Source: Bacteroidales bacterium
GTDB lineage: Bacteria; Bacteroidota; Bacteroidia; Bacteroidales; F082
Assembly (NCBI GenBank): GCA_020853175.1
Contig: JADYZK010000026.1
Coordinates: forward strand, 1-5,502
Direction of reading: 5' to 3'
Length of the DNA: 5,502 nt
Numbering within the stretch: the first letter of the stretch is position 1; every line of letters begins with the position of its first letter. This document shows positions 1-5,502 of this stretch, piece by piece. Under the pieces are notes generated by a model. That model was not told the DNA's origin, ran no database searches, and saw nothing but the letters and a program-made list of their open reading frames with translations. A program made the translations under genes and the position numbers.

Positions 1-897
1 GAAACAACCATCACGGAATGTATTGAGGCCGGCATGGATGCCTTTGTTCCAAAACCTTACGACAAAAAACTTCTGATCCAAACTATTGTTGATAAACTCA
101 ACCGACCAGAGCTGTTGTCGCAAGAGCATCCAGCAGCCAAAGTATTTCCGCTTGCCGGGCTGAAAGCATTGGTGGTAGAGGACGACAAAATGCTTCAGCT
201 GCTTAGTTCGCGCTACCTCAAAGATGCCCGCTGCCAGTTTGATCTTGCTCCCGATGGAACTACAGCACTCACTTTTTTTGAAGCAAATACTTATGATTTT
301 GTGCTCTTAGACATCTATTTGCCCGATATGACCGGCTTTGATATTGCAACGGCCATGCGCGAAAAATCGGAGGAAAGTTGCATTATTGCCTACAGCGGCG
401 ATGATACTTCGCAAACTAAATTATCTTGTATTGCATCCGGAATGGATGGTGTGATACTGAAATCATACCAAAAATCGGAGGAGTTGGCCTTGTCAATCCA
501 TCAAATTATTGAAAGTAAACACAGAGAAAACAAGGTTTTAAGTCAGGAAGAACCCCAACGTTACAACCTCAACCTTCTGAAAAACACTTTAGGCGACTCA
601 TCAGACGATTTGAAGGATATTCTGCTTTCTTTTATCACGTATTCTGAACAAATGTTGGAGACCCTCACTCTTGCCCAACAAGTCAATGATCGCGAAACAC
701 TTCGAAAAACGGCCCATTCAATGAAATCGGCGGCATTACAATTTGAGATGAACAAAGTGGCTCAAATGCTTCAAAAACTTGAAAGTGAAAGCGATAGATT
801 GACAGAAATGCAGTTTAAGCAACTTATTGGTAATGTACAATCCCTATATGCTAAAACATTGGTTCAAATTAAAAATGAACCGTATCTGAACGAATAA
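1..897 (+). CDS. Hybrid sensor histidine kinase / phosphorelay protein, 3' part (receiver tail, receiver, Hpt)
   Basis: The frame is open from base 1, so the gene is cut at its 5' end and the Met at 34 is internal. Counting codons from base 1, residues 1-35 are the end of a receiver domain (AGMDAF, then the conserved Lys-Pro at 18-19). Residues about 55-170 form a complete second receiver: acidic cluster E60/D61/D62, phospho-acceptor D104 in LLDIYLPDMTGFD, Ser132 in the Thr/Ser position, and Lys154 followed by Ser instead of the usual Pro. Residues about 185-285 are an Hpt domain with phospho-acceptor H239 in AHSMKSAA and the conserved Lys three residues on. This order is typical of the C-terminus of membrane hybrid kinases that relay phosphate His-Asp-His-Asp; the missing upstream part probably holds HisKA and HATPase domains, but that is inference. 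The final output partner is not visible. The gene ends 35 bases before the next one. Confidence 0.9.
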   Translation, partial: ETTITECIEAGMDAFVPKPYDKKLLIQTIVDKLNRPELLSQEHPAAKVFPLAGLKALVVEDDKMLQLLSSRYLKDARCQFDLAPDGTTALTFFEANTYDFVLLDIYLPDMTGFDIATAMREKSEESCIIAYSGDDTSQTKLSCIASGMDGVILKSYQKSEELALSIHQIIESKHRENKVLSQEEPQRYNLNLLKNTLGDSSDDLKDILLSFITYSEQMLETLTLAQQVNDRETLRKTAHSMKSAALQFEMNKVAQMLQKLESESDRLTEMQFKQLIGNVQSLYAKTLVQIKNEPYLNE

Positions 898-909
898 TCA
901 ACAATTAAT

Positions 910-931
910 CTAAAGGCTTACTTACCTTTGG
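910..931 (+). other. Small inverted repeat between the hybrid kinase and the TPR kinase
   Basis: AAAGG (912-916) pairs with CCTTT (925-929) around an 8-base loop. The stem can be extended by a T-G wobble and a C-G pair to 910/931. It has no following T-run, so it is a poor intrinsic terminator. It lies directly against the GTG at 933 and overlaps the TACCTTTG element, so it could affect initiation or be chance. Confidence 0.25.
923..930 (+). promoter_or_regulatory. Candidate Bacteroidota -7 element (TACCTTTG)
   Basis: TACCTTTG fits the Bacteroidota -7 consensus TAnnTTTG exactly. No clear -33 TTG-type element is seen about 20 bases upstream (the sequence there is AATTAATC-like), so the call is weak. 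If it is used, transcription would begin near 936-938, downstream of the GTG at 933, and translation would have to use the ATG at 951. Confidence 0.3.
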
Positions 932-932
932 C

Positions 933-2900
933 GTGAAAAATGTTGAACGTATGCAGAGCCTCAAGTCAGTTATTTTTGGATGGTGCTTTTTTGTGTGTTT
1001 TATTTCTTTTTCAGCACATGCTGAAGAACGTAACGAGCTGTTTTTCAATCTCGAAAAGGCTCAAAATTCCAACGATCAACTCGAATTGGCCCGTGCTTAC
1101 TACCGCTTAGGGGTGTATTTCGATCAAAATGATTCCCTTTATGTTTCCAATCAATACCTTTTAAAAGGACTTCAAGCAGCGAGAAAATCTGAAAATATTA
1201 AGAGTATAGCACAGATATTGAACTATTTAGCTTCCAATTACAGCTATTCCGGAACAGCCGATAGCATTAACGCCATGTTTCTTGAAGCTACCAATTTATT
1301 CTTGCAAAATGGCGACACTGCCAAAGCCGGTGATGTGTTGATCAACTTGGGAATGGAATATGTGAACCAAGGCAATTATGAGGAGGCTTTGAAAGTGAAA
1401 CTTAAAGCTTTAGAATACAGGATAGCTTGTGGCGATTCGACCAATATCAGTTTTTATTTTCAGCAAATAGGAGAGGTGTATAAGGAATTGAAACTTCCCG
1501 ATAAATGGAAATACTATCTCGAGGCAGCTGCCCAACTTGCTGAAAATGAAAAATATGCCCGATTGAAAACGCGTATCTCCATTTTAAATGACTTGGGAGG
1601 TATTTATGCCGATGAAGGCAGTTATGCGCAAGCGCTTGAAGCCTATCAGCAAATGATTGAATTGTCAATCAACAACAACTACCCCAATGGAGTGGCGACG
1701 GCCAACTCCAATTTGGTAGAGGTTTATTTCGCTTTGAACGATCCTGCCAAAGCACTCGAAGTGGCACGAAAAGCATATAATATGTCTAAGAATGGAGGAT
1801 CTATTTACCGCCAACTCGCTGCAACCGAAAATATAGCATCGTGTTACAAAAAATTAGAGAATTACACCCAAGCTCGGTTGTACTACAACGAAGTGCTGAG
1901 CCACATAAATATCTACGATTACACCGATATTTATCTCACAGTTTTAAAAGGTATAGCCTTTACTGAAGGCAAGTTAGGAAATTTTTCCGAAGCATACAAT
2001 CAACTCATCGAATACCAGAAGCTGAACGATTCGCTTTCAAGTTTGGAGGTAAAAAAGAACATCTCACTGCTGGAAACCAAGTTTCAAACAAAAGAAAAAG
2101 AGCAGCAAATTCTTTTGCTTAGCACCCGAAACCAGTTGCAGCAAGAGCAACTTCAACGTGAAAGGCTTTACTTTCTGATGGGCATTTTATTGTTGTTACT
2201 GTTGGCAATGTTCATATTTATTCTGCTGAGGCAGAATAAGTTGCAGAACCTACAGAAAAACCTTGTTCTCGAACAAAAACTTTTGCGCTCGCAAATGAAT
2301 CCGCATTTTATCTTCAACGCGCTGAGTGCCATTCAAATGGTGATGCTCAGGGGCGAGAGCCATGCAGCGGCCACTTTTCTTGGCAATTTCGCCAAACTCA
2401 TGCGGGCGGTGCTGAAAAGCTCCCGCGAAGAATGGATCAGCTTAACAGATGAAATAAGTATCCTAAGCAATTATCTCGAACTTCAAAAGCTTCGTTTTGA
2501 AGATCTTATGAGCTACACCATAGAGGTTGATGAAACGATAGATACCGATTTCATCTTATTCCCTCCCATGCTGATTCAGCCTTTTCTTGAAAATGCCATC
2601 GAGCATGGCATCTGCAAACTCGACAAAGACGGTAGGGTAGAAGTGCAAATTCAAGAAAAAAACAACCAAATTGTTGCCACAATCACGGACAATGGTATAG
2701 GCTTAACTCAATCCACACCAAAAACGAAAGATCATGTTTCTTATGCCAATTCTATTTTCATGGAACGTATTCAAAACTTGAACAAACGTTTAAGCATACC
2801 CATTATTTACGAAATTACCGATCGTAAAACATTGTCGCCCAGCCATAATGGCGTTATTGTGGTGATAAAAGTTCCCATCATATACCGCGAGAAACAATGA
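933..2900 (+). CDS. TPR-repeat sensor histidine kinase, LytS/YehU type
   Basis: A 655-residue membrane sensor kinase. Residues 1-30 are a signal peptide with a hydrophobic core and an AHA|EE cleavage site. Residues about 48-370 form roughly eight degenerate TPR-like helical repeats (for example GNYEEALKVKLKALEY and GSYAQALEAYQQMIEL), expected in the periplasm as a protein-binding sensor. A charged, Gln/Glu-rich probable coiled coil (about 370-411) leads to one membrane span at 412-432. The cytoplasmic part is a His_kinase (PF06580) module with phospho-acceptor H458 in QMNPHFIFNALSAIQ, then an ATP-binding domain with N554 (LIQPFLENAIEHG) and the G-box DNGIG at 586-590. The glycine-containing motif usual before the last RL helix is replaced by SYANSIFMERIQ. 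The GTG at 933 gives the longest frame; the ATG at 951 still leaves an intact signal peptide and may be the true start. Its stop overlaps the next gene, its cognate regulator. The ligand is unknown. Confidence 0.92.
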   Translation: MKNVERMQSLKSVIFGWCFFVCFISFSAHAEERNELFFNLEKAQNSNDQLELARAYYRLGVYFDQNDSLYVSNQYLLKGLQAARKSENIKSIAQILNYLASNYSYSGTADSINAMFLEATNLFLQNGDTAKAGDVLINLGMEYVNQGNYEEALKVKLKALEYRIACGDSTNISFYFQQIGEVYKELKLPDKWKYYLEAAAQLAENEKYARLKTRISILNDLGGIYADEGSYAQALEAYQQMIELSINNNYPNGVATANSNLVEVYFALNDPAKALEVARKAYNMSKNGGSIYRQLAATENIASCYKKLENYTQARLYYNEVLSHINIYDYTDIYLTVLKGIAFTEGKLGNFSEAYNQLIEYQKLNDSLSSLEVKKNISLLETKFQTKEKEQQILLLSTRNQLQQEQLQRERLYFLMGILLLLLLAMFIFILLRQNKLQNLQKNLVLEQKLLRSQMNPHFIFNALSAIQMVMLRGESHAAATFLGNFAKLMRAVLKSSREEWISLTDEISILSNYLELQKLRFEDLMSYTIEVDETIDTDFILFPPMLIQPFLENAIEHGICKLDKDGRVEVQIQEKNNQIVATITDNGIGLTQSTPKTKDHVSYANSIFMERIQNLNKRLSIPIIYEITDRKTLSPSHNGVIVVIKVPIIYREKQ

Positions 2901-3634
2901 AAGCCATAATTGTTGATGACGAAAAGTCAATCCGACAAGCCATTCAATTGCTACTAAAACGTTGGTATCCACAAAGTGAATTGGTGGGCGAGACAGGTTC
3001 TGTGGCTGAGGCTGTTGCACTTATTAACCAACAGAAGCCCGACATTGTTTTTCTTGACATCGAAATTAGAGGAGGAACAGGTTTTCAGGTGCTTCAGCAG
3101 ATCAACGATCGCGGCTTTAAGCTGATTTTTATTACCGCTTATAATGAATTTGCTCTTCAAGCCATAAAAATGGGGGCTACCGACTACTTACTAAAACCCA
3201 TCAATGAGGCTGAATTTAAAGAGGCTATGGAGCGCGCTATAGAACAATGGAGTCGCGAGCATGAATCCATGGTTAATAATTGGATGGCCGGCCACGACTC
3301 GCTTTCGCATAAAAAAATGGTGCTTCGCACCGTTACCGACATCCATATTGTTGACGTTTCAGAAATTGTACGTTGCGAAGCCGACAATGTTTATACGACA
3401 TTCTTTTTTCGTGATGGAACAAAGCTGCTTATTTCAAAAGGATTGAGTGAGTTTGAACCTATGCTTGCGCCCTTTGCTTTTTTTCGTTCCCATCAGTCAC
3501 ATTTGATCAATCTCTCTTGCATAAAAAAAGTGGAAAAAGGCGAAGGAGGGCAGGTTTTTTTAACCGATGGCACCGCTGTGCCTTTAGCCTCGCGAAGGCG
3601 ACAATACCTCCTACAGTTGATTTCAAAACTATAA
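2897..3634 (+). CDS. LytTR-family DNA-binding response regulator
   Basis: A 245-residue LytR/AlgR-type transcriptional regulator, normal length for the family. Residues 1-120 are the receiver: acidic pocket D7/D8/E9, phospho-acceptor D54 (VFLDIEI), T80 in FITAYNEFALQAI, and K100-Pro in DYLLKP. Residues about 140-245 are the LytTR DNA-binding domain, with the hallmark VRCEADNVYT (R159, E161, N164) and FRSHQSHLINLSCIKKV (R197, H199, S201, N205). The ATG overlaps the kinase stop as ATGA, which implies translational coupling and near-equal production, so the TPR kinase is the expected phosphate donor. LytTR proteins usually bind pairs of direct repeats about two helical turns apart; an array with that spacing lies 26 bases beyond the stop codon. 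The target genes are not established from the sequence. Confidence 0.95.
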   Translation: MKAIIVDDEKSIRQAIQLLLKRWYPQSELVGETGSVAEAVALINQQKPDIVFLDIEIRGGTGFQVLQQINDRGFKLIFITAYNEFALQAIKMGATDYLLKPINEAEFKEAMERAIEQWSREHESMVNNWMAGHDSLSHKKMVLRTVTDIHIVDVSEIVRCEADNVYTTFFFRDGTKLLISKGLSEFEPMLAPFAFFRSHQSHLINLSCIKKVEKGEGGQVFLTDGTAVPLASRRRQYLLQLISKL

Positions 3635-3659
3635 TTGTAGGTGTAAAGCGCGCTCAGAG

Positions 3660-3717
3660 CTGCTGTTTCTAAGGCTTAGCCTGCAAATTCTAAGACAGCC
3701 TTTGCGAATTCAAAAAC
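3660..3717 (+). repeat. Three imperfect direct repeats with an exact 21-base period
   Basis: The copies are CTGCTGTTTCTAAGGC (3660-3675), CTGCAAATTCTAAGAC (3681-3696) and TTGCGAATTCAAAAAC (3702-3717). Copies 1 and 2 match at 12 of 16 bases and so do copies 2 and 3. TGC, TTC, AA and the final C are shared by all three, giving TGCnnnTTCnAAnnC. The array lies in the gap between the LytTR regulator and the ompA-like gene, about 150 bases upstream of the latter's ATG. The period of two helical turns suits tandem binding of a LytTR dimer on one face of the DNA. The motif is not an evident match to the published AgrA/AlgR-type core, and a decayed minisatellite is the main alternative. Confidence 0.45.
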
Positions 3718-3746
3718 AAGTATTTTCTTGGATTATTTTTATTGAT

Positions 3747-3784
3747 TTTTGTTGCTATGCTTTCAATAGGATGGATAAGTTTTG
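3747..3784 (+). promoter_or_regulatory. Weak candidate promoter for the ompA-like gene
   Basis: A TTTTGTTG stretch at 3747-3754 could serve as a -33 element. It is followed about 21 bases later by TAAGTTTTG at 3776-3784, which differs from TAnnTTTG only by one extra base between TA and TTTG. If used, transcription would start near 3790 and leave a leader of about 75 bases. The 21-base repeats end about 30 bases upstream, a usual place for an activator. The surrounding DNA is T-rich, so chance matches are likely. Confidence 0.25.
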
Positions 3785-3864
3785 TCAACATTAAAAGCTA
3801 AACTAAAACGACAACTCCTCATTTTGAATAAAAAATCAACTTATAAAACCAAAAATAAAACCCA

Positions 3865-5172
3865 ATGAAAATGGTAAAATTGAGTCGTCTGATGCTCCTG
3901 ATGGTATTGTTTTCGACAACTGTTTCAGCGCAAGTTAATCTGAATAATGTCGTAAAAAGAAGCGTTAACAAAGCAGAGCGGAACGTTGAAAACAGAGTTG
4001 AAAAACGCCTCGATAAGGGCGTGGACAAAGCCTTAGACAAAACTGAAGAAGGAATTGACGGCACAGTGAAAGGCGAAAAAAAACCAACCAAAACAAAAGA
4101 AAAGGAAAACGCCGGAAGTGCCGAAACCACAAAAGCTGAAAATTCTGGTGCCTCCTCAACAGAAAGTAATGAAAATTCCACTTCTGTTGAAGCTCCAAAG
4201 CCGGTGTTAGAATGGGCACGCTATGATTTTGTGCCCGGAAGTGAAATCATTTTCGAGGACAATCAAGAAGACGAAACCAATGGTGAGTTTCCATCGAAAT
4301 GGGATTTGGTAAAAGGTACCATTGAAAATGCCGTATTTGATGGTCAAAATGTGATTTATTTTCGTGAAACCGGAAATGCTCCAAACGGCATCATCCCTCT
4401 GATTGAAAACAGAAAAGAAGATTATTTGCCCGATGAATTTACCCTCGAATTTGATGCCTTTTTTGAAGCCGACAAATACAATCGGAGTTACAGCATCCTC
4501 TTTTTTGATGCCAAAAATCAAAAAAAAATTTTAAAACCTTTGAAAATAAACGTCAATGAAGCCGATTATGGCAATATTTCTAAGAAACAATTCCCTGAAA
4601 CAGACCGGCCCAACATGAACAAAACGAGCATTTGGCGGCATGTAGCCATCTCCTTCAACAAAAGAGCACTAAAGATTTACCTTGATGATGCCCGATTGCT
4701 CAACATTCCCAATATCGAAGAAAATCCAACCGGAATCACACTCAGCGCCTACAACCATTCAGAAGGAATGTTTTTTATAAAAAATATCCGACTCGCCAAA
4801 GGTGCTGTACCCTTGTATGATAAGCTGCTCACCGATGGAAAGTTTGTTACCACAGGCATCAAATTCGAGGTCAATAAGGCTACTATCAAACCCGAAAGTA
4901 TGGGGACAATCAACTACGTGGTAAAAATGATGACCGATCATCCTGAGCTGAAATTTAGCGTCGAAGGCCATACCGATAGCGATGGTGATGAAAACCTTAA
5001 CCAAAAACTCTCCGAGGCGAGAGCTAAAGTGGTAATGGCAAAACTCACTGAGTTAGGAATTGATCCTCAACGCTTGACCTCCCAAGGCTTTGGCGAAAAC
5101 CATCCTTTAAGCAGCAATACCAATTCCGAAGGAAAGGCCCAAAATAGAAGAGTGGAATTTGTAAAGTGGTAA
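3865..5172 (+). CDS. OmpA-family envelope protein with LamG-like domain
   Basis: A 435-residue exported protein. Residues 1-22 are a signal peptide (MKMVKLSRLMLLMVLFSTT, cleavage VSA|QV). Residues about 29-65 are a Lys/Glu/Asp/Arg-rich amphipathic stretch with repeated VEKRLDK/VDKALDK-like units, followed by a Lys/Glu/Ser/Thr/Asn-rich spacer to about 112. Residues about 114-313 (WARYDFVPGSEIIFEDN through FIKNIRLAKG) resemble the beta-sandwich LamG/concanavalin-like domain seen in Bacteroidota OmpA proteins. Residues about 325-435 are an OmpA C-terminal domain: VEGHTDSDGDENLNQ, LSEARAKVV, TSQGFGENHP and QNRRVEF. D371 and R386 sit 15 residues apart, as the diaminopimelate-contacting Asp and Arg do in Acinetobacter OmpA, so peptidoglycan binding is expected. 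There is no N-terminal beta-barrel and no lipobox, so the protein is probably periplasmic. The ATG at 3865 is chosen because the signal peptide begins there; the ATG at 3871 would also work. A lipoprotein gene follows 44 bases on. Confidence 0.9.
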   Translation: MKMVKLSRLMLLMVLFSTTVSAQVNLNNVVKRSVNKAERNVENRVEKRLDKGVDKALDKTEEGIDGTVKGEKKPTKTKEKENAGSAETTKAENSGASSTESNENSTSVEAPKPVLEWARYDFVPGSEIIFEDNQEDETNGEFPSKWDLVKGTIENAVFDGQNVIYFRETGNAPNGIIPLIENRKEDYLPDEFTLEFDAFFEADKYNRSYSILFFDAKNQKKILKPLKINVNEADYGNISKKQFPETDRPNMNKTSIWRHVAISFNKRALKIYLDDARLLNIPNIEENPTGITLSAYNHSEGMFFIKNIRLAKGAVPLYDKLLTDGKFVTTGIKFEVNKATIKPESMGTINYVVKMMTDHPELKFSVEGHTDSDGDENLNQKLSEARAKVVMAKLTELGIDPQRLTSQGFGENHPLSSNTNSEGKAQNRRVEFVKW

Positions 5173-5194
5173 TGTGATGATGGCAACACCGATG

Positions 5195-5207
5195 TAAGAA
5201 CTTCTTA
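5195..5207 (+). other. 13-base dyad just upstream of the lipoprotein start
   Basis: TAAGAA and TTCTTA are perfect inverted 6-base arms around a single C. The dyad ends nine bases before the ATG at 5217. The one-base centre does not suit an RNA hairpin, and no T-run follows, so it is not a terminator. It could be a protein-binding site over the start region, or chance in AT-rich DNA. Confidence 0.2.
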
Positions 5208-5216
5208 TATCCCATT

Positions 5217-5502
5217 ATGAAACGAATGGCATGTCATTTTCTTCTGGTAACTTTATCCTTGATCCTTATGTTGAGCGCTTGCCAAAGCAAAACTACGGTA
5301 TCCAATAAATCGTTTTCTCCAGATGAAACTGGCATTTCAACCTATAAAATTGACTACCGCACAACCCTCAACAAGCCAGAATCGGAGCGGAGTTCAGAAA
5401 TGACGCAATGGGTGGATAAACACCATCAACGTTATGCCATTTTTACAAAAACTTCTAACCTGACCAATGGTAAGCTTCGTGAAGTGAACAGCCTAATGCT
5501 GA
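5217..5502 (+). CDS. Putative lipoprotein, 5' part
   Basis: A frame opens with ATG at 5217 and stays open for 95 codons to the end of the window, so the gene is cut at its 3' end. Residues 1-21 are a type II signal peptide: Lys/Arg near the start, a hydrophobic core (FLLVTLSLILML), and the lipobox LSAC with Cys22 as the expected lipidated residue. The next residues (QSKTTVSNKS) form a flexible polar linker with no acidic residue right after the Cys. The rest (GISTYKIDYRTTLNKPESER, then MTQWVDKHHQRYAIFTKTSN) looks like the start of a beta-rich periplasmic or surface domain. It loosely recalls DUF4412-type proteins, but I do not recognise the family with confidence. The gene lies 44 bases after the ompA-like gene with no terminator or clear promoter between, so the two are probably co-transcribed. 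Confidence 0.75.
   Translation, partial: MKRMACHFLLVTLSLILMLSACQSKTTVSNKSFSPDETGISTYKIDYRTTLNKPESERSSEMTQWVDKHHQRYAIFTKTSNLTNGKLREVNSLML

Noticed and set aside
34..897. The Met at 34 as the start of a stand-alone receiver-Hpt protein
   Set aside because: The frame is open upstream to base 1, and those codons complete the conserved end of a receiver domain, so the Met is internal.
3261..3446. 61-codon + strand frame inside the LytTR regulator gene
   Set aside because: It is out of frame with the LytTR domain coding sequence, whose motifs are fully conserved across this stretch.
3611..3640. Stem of CTACAGTT with AATTGTAG spanning the regulator's stop codon, as a terminator
   Set aside because: The stem is AT-rich with a wobble pair and a 14-base loop, and no T-run follows, so it does not make a convincing intrinsic terminator.
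3647..3660. AGCGCGCT palindrome and adjoining GCTC-A-GAGC
   Set aside because: Very short self-complementary sequences that are expected by chance; no associated motif.
3669..3679. Palindrome CTAAG-G-CTTAG
   Set aside because: It is short with a one-base centre and overlaps the first copy of the 21-base repeat; I treat the direct repeat as the stronger pattern.
3819..4181. 120-codon open frame on the - strand across the start of the ompA-like gene
   Set aside because: It is a shadow of the Lys/Glu-rich coding strand: its product is low-complexity Ser/Phe/Leu sequence, and the + strand gene has a signal peptide and clear domains.
4207..4521. 104-codon open frame on the - strand inside the ompA-like gene
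   Set aside because: It lies entirely within a well-supported gene, has no recognisable motif and no separate upstream region.

Overview
The window looks like chromosomal DNA of a member of the Bacteroidota. The case rests on four things: a TPR-LytS type sensor kinase paired with a LytTR response regulator; an OmpA-family protein carrying a charged helical spacer and a LamG-like middle domain, as is common in that phylum; starts without clear Shine-Dalgarno sequences; and moderately AT-rich DNA with at least one TAnnTTTG-like promoter element. I cannot place it below phylum level. All recognised genes are on the + strand and gene density is high.

Layout. (1) Positions 1-897 are the 3' end of a hybrid sensor kinase or phosphorelay protein, with the tail of one receiver domain, a complete second receiver and a C-terminal Hpt domain. 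(2) After a 35-base gap, 933-2900 encodes an exported TPR-repeat sensor with one membrane span and a cytoplasmic LytS-type histidine kinase module. (3) Its stop overlaps the start of a LytTR response regulator (2897-3634) by an ATGA, so the two form a translationally coupled two-component system. (4) A 230-base intergenic region holds three imperfect copies of a 16-base motif at an exact 21-base period, followed by a weak candidate promoter. (5) Positions 3865-5172 encode a secreted OmpA-family protein with a peptidoglycan-binding C-terminus. (6) After a 44-base gap, a lipoprotein gene starts at 5217 and runs off the end of the window.

How the parts may work together. The TPR kinase would sense a periplasmic protein or envelope state and phosphorylate the LytTR regulator. 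The 21-base repeat spacing between the regulator gene and the ompA-like gene is what a LytTR dimer would be expected to bind, so the two downstream envelope genes are candidate targets. That link is an inference from spacing and position, not something the sequence proves. The upstream hybrid kinase may be a separate phosphorelay. I see no RNA genes, mobile elements or CRISPR arrays. No strikingly novel system is evident; the tandem repeat array is the item most worth checking.
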